Shown piece after piece: positions 44,604 through 52,805 of a stretch of DNA of 64,000 nucleotides (position 1 is the stretch's first letter; every line of letters begins with the position of its first letter). The position numbers were made by a program, and so were the translations under genes. Source of the DNA: Mycolicibacterium sp. lyk4-40-TYG-92 (GTDB lineage Bacteria > Actinomycetota > Actinomycetes > Mycobacteriales > Mycobacteriaceae); NCBI RefSeq assembly GCF_030209435.1, contig NZ_JARVRX010000002.1, positions 124,001 through 188,000 of the forward strand, read 5' to 3'. The notes below the pieces were generated by a model. It did not search any database. It had not been told where the DNA came from and saw nothing but the letters and a program-made list of their open reading frames with translations.

Positions 44604-44635
44604 CGAAAGCCCCCTCCTTCGGGAGGGGGCTTTCG
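44604..44635 (+). terminator. 14-bp hairpin terminator after tRNA-Lys
   Basis: Perfect 14-bp arms (CGAAAGCCCCCTCC and its complement) around TTCG, eight bases after the tRNA. The downstream arm ends in CTTTCG with no long T-tract, as in many mycobacterial terminators. Confidence 0.85.
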
Positions 44636-44722
44636 TCGCATATTCACAGTTGTTGCGCGGTCGGTCAGGTCGCCGCAGCGGACTGAACCGGGCCTTGTTG
44701 CCCTCGTCCACGCGGCGGGGTC

Positions 44723-45523
44723 CTACACGGCGGCCAGGAAGTGCTGAATCGTCTCAGCGACTCGTGCCGGCACCGCTGAGGTAGCGAAGTGCGATTGGTC
44801 GGACCAGATCACTCGTTGTGCGTGCGGGAGTTCGGACGCCAACAGGTCCATGCCTTCCGGGAGTGGCGACCAGCTCTGCCCGCCCTGCAGCAACAGCACC
44901 GGTACCTCGATACGCCCCCAACGCCCCATGTCCACCGTGTCGCGGGCCATCGCCTCCAGGTCGCCGGCCGCGGCAATCGTGGCCGGGACGGTGACTGCGG
45001 GATCGTCGGGTGGTGGAGCGGCGGCCAACACCTCAGCGGGGACGCGCGCGACGTCGCGGGCAAAAAGAGTCAGCGCGTCTGCGAATCGCCCTGCCGCACA
45101 CAGACTGTGATAGCGGTCGAGCACAGGCAGCAGGTGCGGGCCCGACAGCAGAAGCGGCGGCTCGAACAACGTCAGGGACGCGATGCGCTCGGTGCTGCCC
45201 AACGCGGCATGAAGTGCGACCGTCGATCCATATGACCCACCGACGACGTGCGCCCGCTCTCCCGCGCCGTCGGTGACGGCGGTGACGATGGCGTGAAGGT
45301 CGGAAGCTTCGGCGGTGAACGTGTTGGGCGAGGGGCCGCGGGTGCTGGGTGTGTGGTTACGGCGGGCATATCGCACGATCCGATGACCGGTTAGCCGTGT
45401 GCCGATCTCGGCCCACGATTGCAGGCTGCCGTTCGATCCGTGGACGAAAACCACGGGTACGCCTGCCCCGGACGTATCCACTCCGAGATGGACGCCATCA
45501 GATGTAGTGATCGTCGCCGCCAT
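44723..45523 (-). CDS. Alpha/beta hydrolase
   Basis: Alpha/beta-hydrolase of 266 residues. VVFVHGSNGS (oxyanion hole), nucleophile Ser in VVGGSYGSTVAL, and the C-terminal His in SDQSHFAT are visible. The ATG at 45523 starts the conserved domain; the frame is open further upstream without a credible start. Weak similarity to lipolytic or signalling hydrolases; substrate unknown. It stands alone, with no linked enzyme. Confidence 0.85.
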   Translation of the reverse strand: MAATITTSDGVHLGVDTSGAGVPVVFVHGSNGSLQSWAEIGTRLTGHRIVRYARRNHTPSTRGPSPNTFTAEASDLHAIVTAVTDGAGERAHVVGGSYGSTVALHAALGSTERIASLTLFEPPLLLSGPHLLPVLDRYHSLCAAGRFADALTLFARDVARVPAEVLAAAPPPDDPAVTVPATIAAAGDLEAMARDTVDMGRWGRIEVPVLLLQGGQSWSPLPEGMDLLASELPHAQRVIWSDQSHFATSAVPARVAETIQHFLAAV

Positions 45524-45746
45524 ACGACAAGTGTCGCGCAGGCCCATTTGCCCGGCGGGGGTAGTCGCGATGGCCGCCGCCGGCGAGGTCGCTCGTGATT
45601 GCCGATCCGGTGCAGGGCTTTGAACGCCATGTGCGTGGTCTGGTGAAAACTCAAGCGGCAGAACATCATTACCTGCTACGTAATCGACTTGCCCCGTTTC
45701 GGCGGCCAAGCTTTGAGCTGACCACCCCGACACGAAAGAGGTCAGC

Positions 45747-46100
45747 ATGAACGACATCGTCACCGCCTACCTGAAGACGTGGAACGCCACCGACCCCGTT
45801 GAACGTAAGGCTCTGCTCGGCGACCACTGGACACCCGAGGCGTCCTACACCGATCCGATGGCCGACGTCACGGGGCACGACGCCATCGCCGCGGTGATCG
45901 GCGCGGTCCACACCCAATTCCCCGGATTCGTCTTCACGCTCGTCAGCGGCCCGGACAGCCACCACAACCAGGCCCGCTTCCAGTGGGGCCTGGGGCCGGC
46001 GGGGGAGCAGCCGCCGATCGTCGGATTCGACGTGCTGGCCACGGACGCCGACGGTCGCATCCGGTCGGTGCACGGCTTCCTGGACCAGGTGCCGGGCTGA
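45747..46100 (+). CDS. SnoaL-like/NTF2-fold protein
   Basis: A 117-residue cone-fold protein (IVTAYLKTWNATDP, YTDPMADVTGHDAIAAVI, GFDVLATDADGRIRSVHGF). SnoaL-like domains act as isomerases, cyclases or ligand-binding proteins. An AGAGG site is 6 bases upstream of the ATG. Convergent with the acetyltransferase gene, 2 bases between stops. Nothing here suggests a specific ligand. Confidence 0.8.
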   Translation: MNDIVTAYLKTWNATDPVERKALLGDHWTPEASYTDPMADVTGHDAIAAVIGAVHTQFPGFVFTLVSGPDSHHNQARFQWGLGPAGEQPPIVGFDVLATDADGRIRSVHGFLDQVPG

Positions 46101-46102
46101 AC

Positions 46103-46681
46103 CTAGACCTCGGCGGCTAGGAACGTGGCCAGCTGAGCGGTCGCCAGCGCTTGTTCGGCGTCGTATTGCTCGAACGTCGCCACGACGGTGAACCCGAGGC
46201 GCTCAGCCAGTCGCAGCGAGGCGCGGTTGGCGGTCTGGGTGATGATCACGACAGGTTGGTCGCCCAGCTCGCCGGCCGCGTATCGCAGCAACAGCCGCGT
46301 GGCTTCACCCGCATAGCCCCGGCCCCACGCGCGCGGCCGAAAGACGTAGCTCAGCTCGAGCTCGTCGCCACCGGGTTCCAAGTGACCGGGAACGTCGTTG
46401 CGACGGCGACTCAGCGTCACCGTCCCCAGCATGTCGTCGGAATCCGCGGCCGCCGCGATGTAGCAGCCGGGAGCTTCCAATAACGTTGCCGCGCCGACCC
46501 CTTCGAGCACAGCGCGTACTTCGTCGACGGGCCGCGGGCCGCCCAGGTACCGGCGCACCCGTTCGTCGGTCTCCGTTTCGATCAGGCCCTTGGCGTCATC
46601 GTCACGCGCCTTGCGAAGACGGACGCGAGGCCCTTCGAGACAGGACGCTCGCAATTCACTCGCATCACCCACGCCCACCAC
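46103..46681 (-). CDS. GNAT-family N-acetyltransferase
   Basis: Acetyl-CoA-dependent acetyltransferase of up to 192 residues. The fold markers are the N-terminal PRVRLRKARDDDA, the ELSYVFRPRAWGRGYAGEATR acetyl-CoA loop (R/Q-x-x-G-x-G/A), and NRASLRLAERLGF near the end, all typical of the RimJ/RimL branch. Start uncertain: the GTG at 46681 has no ribosome binding site. Substrate unknown. Confidence 0.85.
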   Translation of the reverse strand: MVGVGDASELRASCLEGPRVRLRKARDDDAKGLIETETDERVRRYLGGPRPVDEVRAVLEGVGAATLLEAPGCYIAAAADSDDMLGTVTLSRRRNDVPGHLEPGGDELELSYVFRPRAWGRGYAGEATRLLLRYAAGELGDQPVVIITQTANRASLRLAERLGFTVVATFEQYDAEQALATAQLATFLAAEV

Positions 46682-46713
46682 TGTGCCAGTGGCGCGGTAA
46701 CGGCCCGGAAAAC

Positions 46714-46753
46714 AGACATCGCCTCACCCGCTAGCGCAGGTGAGGCGATGTCT
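46714..46753 (-). terminator. 15-bp hairpin terminator after tRNA-His
   Basis: Perfect 15-bp arms (AGACATCGCCTCACC and complement) around a 10-base loop that itself holds CGCTAGCG. On the minus strand it is seven bases after the tRNA and is followed by GTTTTCC, a rho-independent terminator layout. Confidence 0.85.
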
Positions 46754-46760
46754 ACCTCGG

Positions 46761-46834
46761 GGTGGCTGACGGGACTCGAACCCGCGACACCCAGGATCAC
46801 AACCTGGTGCTCTACCAGCTGAACTACAGCCACC
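46761..46834 (-). tRNA. tRNA-His(GTG)
   Basis: Minus-strand cloverleaf: acceptor GTGGCTG/CAGCCAC, D arm with AGTTCAGCTGGTAGAGC, anticodon loop TTGTGAT giving GTG for His, T arm with GGGTTCGAGTCCC. The base before position 1 is G and the discriminator is C, the tRNA-His identity pair. CCA not encoded. Confidence 0.97.
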
Positions 46835-46883
46835 ATTGCTGCTCTGAAGGAGCAGCGTCGTAGATACTAACCGTTCCGGCTCG

Positions 46884-47513
46884 CTACGCCGAATCCGTCA
46901 CCGCCGCGTCGTCCGTCGGCGGGCCGAGCTCGCCGGCGACGGCCGCGATTTCGCTGGTAGACGGGCCGGGCGCGGGCACGAACGCGGTGCCGCGGTAGTA
47001 CTTCAACTCGCGGATGGATTCGTGGATGTCGGCCAGTGCGCGGTGCGCGAGCCCCTTGTCCGGCTGCCCGTAATAGATTCGCGGGTACCAGCGGCGGCAC
47101 AGCTCCTTGATCGAGCTGACGTCGATCATCCGGTAGTGCAGGAAGTCGTCGAGGCGCGGCATGTCGCGGGCGATGAAGCCGCGGTCGGTCGCGATCGAAT
47201 TACCGGCCAGGGGTGCGGTTTTCGCCTGCCCGATGTGGCTGCGGATGTAATCCAGCACCATCTGCTCGGCCTCTTCGAGGGTGACCGTGGAGGTCCGCAC
47301 CTCCTCGATCAGGCCCGAGCGGGTGTGCATCTTCATCACCACATCCGCCATCCCGTCGAGTGCGGCGTCGTCGGTGTGGATCACCACATCGACACCCTCG
47401 CCGAGCACGTTCAGGTCGCTGTCAGTGACCAATGCCGCGATCTCGATGAGCCGGTCGGACTTGAGATCCAGCCCCGTCATCTCGCAGTCGATCCATACCA
47501 GTTCGTCACGCAC
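46884..47513 (-). CDS. orn: Oligoribonuclease
   Basis: DEDD-family 3'-5' exonuclease of 209 residues that degrades nanoRNA dinucleotides. Catalytic acids Asp9 and Glu11 (WIDCEMTGL), [19 protein letters not shown], the [18 protein letters not shown] block and [11 protein letters not shown] are nearly identical to other mycobacterial Orn. The GTG at 47513 gives [10 protein letters not shown]; the mycobacterial protein has a few extra C-terminal residues beyond the E. coli length. Probably leaderless, promoter shared with the divergent ATPase gene. Confidence 0.96.
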   Translation of the reverse strand: MRDELVWIDCEMTGLDLKSDRLIEIAALVTDSDLNVLGEGVDVVIHTDDAALDGMADVVMKMHTRSGLIEEVRTSTVTLEEAEQMVLDYIRSHIGQAKTAPLAGNSIATDRGFIARDMPRLDDFLHYRMIDVSSIKELCRRWYPRIYYGQPDKGLAHRALADIHESIRELKYYRGTAFVPAPGPSTSEIAAVAGELGPPTDDAAVTDSA

Positions 47514-47521
47514 GGTGTTCC

Positions 47522-47527
47522 AGACTA
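47522..47527 (-). promoter_or_regulatory. TANNNT -10 box for orn
   Basis: TAGTCT on the minus strand ends 8 bases before the GTG at 47513, without a ribosome binding site. Confidence 0.4.
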
Positions 47528-47580
47528 TTCCCAGGCGTTCAACGGGGTGTCCATACCCGGCCACCAGCGACCTGACGAAG

Positions 47581-47586
47581 TAGGGT
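47581..47586 (+). promoter_or_regulatory. TANNNT -10 box for the HerA-like ATPase gene
   Basis: TAGGGT ends 7 bases before the ATG at 47594 with no ribosome binding site, the standard leaderless layout. Confidence 0.55.
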
Positions 47587-47593
47587 CAGGCGC

Positions 47594-49177
47594 ATGACGA
47601 CTGACTCGAGTGCCTCCCCCGCGCAGCAGATCGCCGCTGGTTACAACGTTACCGGCCAGGCGCTGAACCTCGGCGCTGTGCTCGTCGACGGCACCGTCGA
47701 TCCGACCGCTCAGGTCAAGATTCCGCTCGCCACCATCAACCGGCACGGCCTGATCGCCGGCGCGACCGGTACCGGCAAGACCAAGACGCTGCAGGTCATC
47801 GCCGAGCAGTTGTCGACGGCCGGCGTGCCGGTCGTGATGGCCGACGTCAAGGGCGACCTGTCGGGGCTCGCGCAGCCCGGCGCGGCCAACGACAAGACCG
47901 CCCAGCGTGCGAAAGACACCGGCGACGACTGGACGCCGACCGCGTTCCCCGTCGAGTTCCTGTCGCTGGGGACGACGGGCGTGGGCGTCCCGGTGCGCGC
48001 CACCGTCACCAGCTTCGGGCCCATCCTGTTGTCGAAGGTGTTGGGGCTCAACCAGACTCAGGAGTCGACGCTCGGCCTGATCTTCCACTGGGCAGACCAG
48101 AAGGGTCTGCTTCTCGATGACCTGAAGGATCTGCGCGGCGTCATCCAGTTCCTCACCAGTGACGACGGCAAAGAGGAACTGAAGGCGCTCGGTGCGGTCT
48201 CGCCGGCCACCGCGGGCGTGATCCTGCGCGCGCTGATCAATCTCGAGGCCGAGGGCGGAGACACGTTCTTCGGATTGCCCGAGCTCAAGCCCGAGGACCT
48301 GATGCGTCTGGACCCGCAGGGCCGCGGCATCATCACGCTGCTGGAGCTGGGCAGCCAGGCCGCCCGTCCGGTGTTGTTCTCGACGTTCCTCATGTGGGTG
48401 CTGGCGGACCTTTTCACCACGCTGCCCGAGATCGGTGACGCGGACAAGCCGAAGCTGGTCTTCTTCTTCGACGAGGCGCACCTGCTGTTCGCCGACGCGT
48501 CGAAGGCGTTCCTGGACCAGGTCGAGCAGACCGTCAAGCTGATCCGCTCCAAGGGCGTCGGTGTCTTCTTCTGCACGCAGCTGCCGACCGACGTTCCCAA
48601 CGACGTGCTCAGCCAGCTGGGTGCGCGCGTTCAGCACGCGATCCGCGCCTTCACTCCCGATGACCAGAAGGCCCTGACCAAGACGGTCCGGACGTACCCG
48701 AAGTCGACCGTCTACGACCTGGAGTCGGCGCTCACGTCGCTCGGGATCGGCGAGGCCGTCGTCACGGTGTTGTCGGAGGTGGGTGCGCCGACCCCGGTGG
48801 CGTGGACCCGGCTGCGCGCGCCGCGGTCGCTCATGGGCACCATCGGGCCCGACGCCATTGCTGCCGCTGCCAAGGCCAGCCCGTTGCAGGCGACCTACGG
48901 GCCGACCGTCGACCGCGACTCGGCCTACGAGCGGCTGTCTTCGCAGCCGGCTCCGGCCGGTGCGCCGCCGGCGGCCCCCGACGCGGCGCCCGCTCCGGCT
49001 CCGGCTGAAGAACCCGACCTCACCGCCTCCGGCCGCGTCGAGGTGGAGGCTGAAGGGCCCGGCATGGTGTCCGAGGTGCTGCAGAGCACGGCGTTCAAGA
49101 GCTTCCTGCGTTCGGCGGCGACCGTGGCCGGCCGCGAGATCACCCGCAGCCTGTTCGGTACGACCCGCCGGCGGTAG
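47594..49177 (+). CDS. HerA-like DUF853 ATPase (Rv2510c type)
   Basis: P-loop ATPase of 527 residues in the HerA/FtsK clade. Walker A GATGTGKT at 56-63, Walker B KLVFFFDEAHLLF near 290-302, and a FFCTQLPTDVPNDVL sensor region. After about residue 455 a Pro/Ala linker (APAPAPAEEPD) precedes a short helical C-terminal tail (FKSFLRSAATVAGREITRSLFGT). Related proteins move nucleic acid or protein through ring complexes; here the partner is unknown. No NurA-type nuclease gene is adjacent. Conserved position next to orn in mycobacteria. Confidence 0.9.
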   Translation: MTTDSSASPAQQIAAGYNVTGQALNLGAVLVDGTVDPTAQVKIPLATINRHGLIAGATGTGKTKTLQVIAEQLSTAGVPVVMADVKGDLSGLAQPGAANDKTAQRAKDTGDDWTPTAFPVEFLSLGTTGVGVPVRATVTSFGPILLSKVLGLNQTQESTLGLIFHWADQKGLLLDDLKDLRGVIQFLTSDDGKEELKALGAVSPATAGVILRALINLEAEGGDTFFGLPELKPEDLMRLDPQGRGIITLLELGSQAARPVLFSTFLMWVLADLFTTLPEIGDADKPKLVFFFDEAHLLFADASKAFLDQVEQTVKLIRSKGVGVFFCTQLPTDVPNDVLSQLGARVQHAIRAFTPDDQKALTKTVRTYPKSTVYDLESALTSLGIGEAVVTVLSEVGAPTPVAWTRLRAPRSLMGTIGPDAIAAAAKASPLQATYGPTVDRDSAYERLSSQPAPAGAPPAAPDAAPAPAPAEEPDLTASGRVEVEAEGPGMVSEVLQSTAFKSFLRSAATVAGREITRSLFGTTRRR

Positions 49178-49193
49178 GTCGGTTCAGCCGACC
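49177..49193. terminator. Small hairpin between convergent genes
   Basis: GGTCGG and CCGACC with a 5-base loop, exactly between the stops of the ATPase and SDR genes. Short stem and no T-tract, so only a weak terminator candidate. Confidence 0.4.
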
Positions 49194-49197
49194 AGTC

Positions 49198-50004
49198 CTA
49201 CGACCCGCCGAGCTTCTTGTAGATCGCGCCGACGATGGGCGCGACGACCGCGCGCGGGCCATAGCCGGTGGCGGCCGACATGGCCTTGGAGGTGAGGCCC
49301 GGGACGACGCGCATCTTGTTGTGCTCCAGACCGTCCAGCGAAATCCGGGCGGTGTATTCGGTGTCGATCCAGAGGAAGTCGGGGATCAGTCGCTCGACCA
49401 GGGACTGCTCGGACGGGTCGGGCAGCTCGGTCCGCACTGGCCCGGGTGCCAACACCGTGACGTTGATGCCGTGCGGCTTGAGCTCACCGCGCAGCGACTC
49501 ACTGAAGGTGTTGGCGAACGCCTTTGACGCGGCGTAGGTGGCGTTGTTCGGGATCGGCGAATTGCCTGCCACCGATCCGGAGATCAGGATGCCGCCAGCC
49601 TTCCGCGCGATCATCCCGGGCAGGACGGCCAGCACCAAGTCGTGCACGCCCTGCACGTTGAGCTGCACCTGGGCTTTCTCGCCCTCGGCGGGCAGGTCAG
49701 CGATCGAGCCGAACGTCGCGGTGCCGGCATTGGCACACAGGATGGAAATGTTGCGCTGCGCCAGCTCCTCGCAGAGTTTGTCGCGGTCGGCGGGATCGGC
49801 CAGGTCGCAGGCCCGGACCTCGACGGTGACGCCATGGCGGTCGGTGATGCGCTGGGCGACCTCGGCCAGCACGTCGCCGCGGCGGGCCGTGATGATCAGG
49901 TGGTGGCCGCGGGCGGCGAGTTCGGTGGCCAGCGCTTCACCGATGTTCTGAGAGGCGCCGGTGACGACGGCGCGGGCGTCGGGACTGGGAGCGGGTACAG
50001 GCAT
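49198..50004 (-). CDS. Short-chain dehydrogenase/reductase (Rv2509 type)
   Basis: SDR of 268 residues. Cofactor motif VVTGASQNIGEAL, NAG motif CANAGTATFG, active-site Ser (SGSVAGNS) and YAASKAF (Tyr/Lys). Rv2509 and its corynebacterial homologue reduce the mycolic-acid 3-oxo precursor, and this sequence has the same neighbours, so mycolate reductase is the likely role (from memory of the family). The ATG at 50004 follows TACGAT at 7 bases, leaderless. Confidence 0.85.
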   Translation of the reverse strand: MPVPAPSPDARAVVTGASQNIGEALATELAARGHHLIITARRGDVLAEVAQRITDRHGVTVEVRACDLADPADRDKLCEELAQRNISILCANAGTATFGSIADLPAEGEKAQVQLNVQGVHDLVLAVLPGMIARKAGGILISGSVAGNSPIPNNATYAASKAFANTFSESLRGELKPHGINVTVLAPGPVRTELPDPSEQSLVERLIPDFLWIDTEYTARISLDGLEHNKMRVVPGLTSKAMSAATGYGPRAVVAPIVGAIYKKLGGS

Positions 50005-50011
50005 GGGTGCA

Positions 50012-50017
50012 ATCGTA
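50012..50017 (-). promoter_or_regulatory. TANNNT -10 box for the SDR gene
   Basis: TACGAT on the minus strand ends 7 bases before the ATG at 50004, no ribosome binding site. Confidence 0.5.
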
Positions 50018-50025
50018 GGGACCAA

Positions 50026-50031
50026 TAGAGT
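50026..50031 (+). promoter_or_regulatory. TANNNT -10 box for the MFS gene
   Basis: TAGAGT ends 6 bases before the ATG at 50038. The two boxes are 8 bases apart on opposite strands, so the divergent SDR and MFS transcripts start within about 35 bases of each other. Confidence 0.5.
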
Positions 50032-50037
50032 GGCGGC

Positions 50038-51372
50038 ATGAGCGAGGCTTGCCGAGCGAATCGACGGGCCCCGAGCAGCCCCGTGCCGGGTATCCCGCCC
50101 GTCGAACGGGGTCGCGTCGCCGCGTGGGCACTGTGGGACAGCGGCGCCACGGGCGTCAACGCCGTCGTGGCGACATTCGGTTTCAACATCTACCTGATCT
50201 CGGAGGTCGGCAAAGGGCTCCCCGGCCCGACCACGCCGGAGAGCTGGCTGGGGCGCGCGGTGCTGGTGGCAGGCATCGCGGTGGCGTTGTTGGCCCCGGT
50301 GACGGGCGTGATGGTCGATGCGGCCTATCGGCGGCGCAGGGCGCTGGCCGCGCTGACCGGCGCCGTGGTGGTGCTGACGGCGTCGATGACTTTCATCAAG
50401 CCCGACTACCACTACCTGTGGATCGGCCTGGCGTTGTTGGCCGCCACCGCGGCCTGCATGGATCTCGCAACCGTCCCGTACAACGCGATGCTGCGTCAGT
50501 TGTCGACGCCGACGACCTCGGGCCGCATCTCCGGATTCGGCTTGGCGGCAGGGTTTTTCGGCAGCGTCGTGCTGCTGCTCCTGGTCTTTGTGGGGCTCAA
50601 GTCCGGCAGCGGCGACACCCTCGGCCTCCTGGGCGTGCCGAACTCGGACGGCAAACCGGATCGATACGCGGTCCTGGCGGCCGCGGCGTGGTTCGTCATC
50701 TTCGCCCTGCCGTTGCTGCTGACGGTGAAGTCGCCGCCGCACGACGGCACCCCGGCCGTCGGATTCTTCGGCGCCTACCGCAGGTTGTGGACGGAGGTCG
50801 TCGGCGAGTGGCGCCGTGACCGCAACGTCGTCTACTACCTGCTCTCCAGCGCCGTCTTCCGCGACGGCCTGACGGGAATCTCGATCTTCGGCCCGGTGGT
50901 GGGGGTCAGCGTCTACGGGCTGGCGCCGACGAGCGTGCCGCTGTTCGGGGCCGGGGCGTTCACCATCGCGGCACTGGGCGCGGCGTTCGGCGGAATGCTC
51001 GACGACCGGATCGGCTCCAAGCGCGTCATCGTGGGCTCGCTGACCGCGATGGTCGCCGTGGGCATCACGCTGATGTTCCTGTCCGGCCCGCTGGCCTTCT
51101 GGATCTGCGGCTTGACGCTGTGCCTGTTCGTCGGGCCCACACAGTCGGCGTCACGGAACCTGATGCTCCGCATCTCCGCGGACGGCAAGGAGGGCGTGGC
51201 CTTCGGGCTCTATACGACCACGGGCCGGGCGGCGCACGTCCTGTCGCCGTGGTTGTTCTCGATGTTCATCGACATCTTCGCGACGACGCGCGCGGGCCTG
51301 GGCGGCCTGTGCACCGTTCTGGCGCTCGGGCTGGTCGGAATGCTGCTGGTGAAGGTGCCGGCCCGGCGTTAG
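50038..51372 (+). CDS. MFS transporter (Rv2508c type)
   Basis: Major facilitator of 444 residues, about 12 membrane helices (UMF1/Atg22-like MFS group). The N-terminal AAWALWDSGATGVNAVVATFGFN is typical of this group, and GGMLDDRIGSKRVIVG is the inter-domain motif. Cargo unknown. Convergent with the MmpS-like gene by a 4-base stop overlap. Confidence 0.88.
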   Translation: MSEACRANRRAPSSPVPGIPPVERGRVAAWALWDSGATGVNAVVATFGFNIYLISEVGKGLPGPTTPESWLGRAVLVAGIAVALLAPVTGVMVDAAYRRRRALAALTGAVVVLTASMTFIKPDYHYLWIGLALLAATAACMDLATVPYNAMLRQLSTPTTSGRISGFGLAAGFFGSVVLLLLVFVGLKSGSGDTLGLLGVPNSDGKPDRYAVLAAAAWFVIFALPLLLTVKSPPHDGTPAVGFFGAYRRLWTEVVGEWRRDRNVVYYLLSSAVFRDGLTGISIFGPVVGVSVYGLAPTSVPLFGAGAFTIAALGAAFGGMLDDRIGSKRVIVGSLTAMVAVGITLMFLSGPLAFWICGLTLCLFVGPTQSASRNLMLRISADGKEGVAFGLYTTTGRAAHVLSPWLFSMFIDIFATTRAGLGGLCTVLALGLVGMLLVKVPARR

Positions 51373-52031
51373 TGCCCGTGTCCGCGGCCGCGTTTGCCGG
51401 ACTGCCGGCACACCGTGAGGCCGGCGCCTTCGCGCTGTTGAATCTGGGTGCCGTCGACCGAGATGGTGCAGGCGATGCCGCGTCCGGCGTTGACGATGCT
51501 GACGCTGGCCGAGCGGGCCGCCGGCCGGTTCAGCTGAACTTCCTTGGTCCACGGCAGCGGCACGTTGAACTCTGTTTGGAGGACTCCACCGGTGTCGACG
51601 TAGGTGATGCTCACCGCGCGGCCGTTGCCGATCACGGCGTACAGCACGGCCTCGGTGTCACCGCCCTCGTCGTCGGGTGGCGCAGCCGCGGCGGGTGGGC
51701 CAACGGATTCGCTGGGCTCGGAGCTTTCGGGCGTCGTGGTGGTCGTCACAGTCGTCGACGACGACATCGGATCCTGCGACGGGACCGGCAGTGGCGGCGG
51801 TGCAACCAGCGTCTGTTGTTCGGAACTGTTGACGATGACCAGCGCGATCACCGAGCAGAGCGCGAGGATCGCCACCGCGCCGGCCAGCGGGAACAGCCAT
51901 CTGTTGCGGCGGACCTTCGGCGGCGCGGTGACACCGTAGGGATCGGTGAAGGCGTCGGTCTGGTAGCCGGCCGTCGGCATGGCCGGGAGTTTCTTGGTGG
52001 CGTCCAGCCCGTCGTCGCGCGATCCGGTCAT
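51369..52031 (-). CDS. Membrane-anchored MmpS-like protein (Rv2507 type)
   Basis: A 220-residue protein: about 40 cytoplasmic residues, one membrane helix (LFPLAGAVAILALCSVIALVIV), a Ser/Thr/Pro-rich linker (about 68-120, with a TTVTTTTTPESSEP run), then a beta-sandwich domain resembling MmpS (AVSITYVDTGGVLQTEFNVPLPW, two Cys in GIACTIS and LTVC). No MmpL is adjacent. A GAGG site 5 bases before the ATG at 52031 sets the start. Probably an envelope accessory protein. Confidence 0.82.
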   Translation of the reverse strand: MTGSRDDGLDATKKLPAMPTAGYQTDAFTDPYGVTAPPKVRRNRWLFPLAGAVAILALCSVIALVIVNSSEQQTLVAPPPLPVPSQDPMSSSTTVTTTTTPESSEPSESVGPPAAAAPPDDEGGDTEAVLYAVIGNGRAVSITYVDTGGVLQTEFNVPLPWTKEVQLNRPAARSASVSIVNAGRGIACTISVDGTQIQQREGAGLTVCRQSGKRGRGHGH

Positions 52032-52098
52032 GCCCACCTCATGTTTGCAGGGTACCTGCGGCGCGCGACGGACCTCGGTGACGTTGCGGCGGGTGGGG

Positions 52099-52713
52099 TC
52101 AGCGGTGCGGGGCCAGTGCCGCGACGGTCATGGCGCGCAGCACGGCCCGCGAGGATTCCTCCTGCTTGCGGGCGCCACCCGCGGTGACACTGTGGGGCGT
52201 CGAGTTCATGAGTCCGAACGCGGCGTGCGCCATGGTGCGGGCGTCGGTTTCGCTGCGGGACGGGTCGAGCCGGCGCAGCACGTCCACCCAGATTTCGACG
52301 TACTGGCGCTGCGAGCGGCGCACCTGCCGTTTGGCGGCGTCGGGAAGGTTGTTCAGGTCGCGGTCCTGAATCCGGATCAGGTCGGATTCGCCCAGCGCGA
52401 AATCGAGGTGGAACTCGATGAGGCCATCGAGTGCTTCGGCGGGGTCGTCGGTGCCGGCCACCACGGCGCGTCCCCCCGCGTGCAGCCGGGCGCTGACGCT
52501 GACCAGCAGCTCGACCAGGAGTGCTTCTTTGTTGGGGAAGTGCCGGTAGATCGCGGGCCCGCTGATGCCGGCCGCGGAACCGATGTCCTCGAGGCGGACG
52601 GCCAGGAAGCCACGTTCGGCGATGAGTCGTTCGGCGGCCGCGACGAGCTGGCCGCGCCGGTCGGATTTGGCTCGGCTGCGCCGTGTTTCGGCGTCTGAGG
52701 CTGATGCCGTCAT
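52099..52713 (-). CDS. bkaR: TetR-family repressor of branched-chain catabolism
   Basis: TetR regulator of 204 residues. The helix-turn-helix spans about residues 18-68 (LIAERGFLAVRLEDIGSAAG, AIYRHFPNKEALL). It matches in position M. tuberculosis Rv2506 (BkaR), known to repress the adjacent leucine/isoleucine degradation operon. GGAGG 5 bases before the ATG at 52713. It is divergent from accD1, with two GTTA-N8-TAAC operators between. Inducer probably a branched acyl-CoA (inference). Confidence 0.92.
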   Translation of the reverse strand: MTASASDAETRRSRAKSDRRGQLVAAAERLIAERGFLAVRLEDIGSAAGISGPAIYRHFPNKEALLVELLVSVSARLHAGGRAVVAGTDDPAEALDGLIEFHLDFALGESDLIRIQDRDLNNLPDAAKRQVRRSQRQYVEIWVDVLRRLDPSRSETDARTMAHAAFGLMNSTPHSVTAGGARKQEESSRAVLRAMTVAALAPHR

Positions 52714-52743
52714 CGCCACCTCCAACCCGGTCTGGACAACTCA

Positions 52744-52785
52744 GTTAATGAAGACTAACATCGAGTTCGGTTATTCGCCATTAAC
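52744..52785. promoter_or_regulatory. Two BkaR operators, GTTA-N8-TAAC
   Basis: Sixteen-base palindromes at 52744-52759 and 52770-52785, start to start 26 bases, in the gap between bkaR and accD1. Common form GTTANTNNNNANTAAC. Their place between the divergent genes and double copy fit a TetR-type repressor that controls both directions. Confidence 0.75.
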
Positions 52786-52805
52786 TCAAGTGAAATGGAG
52801 CGACG

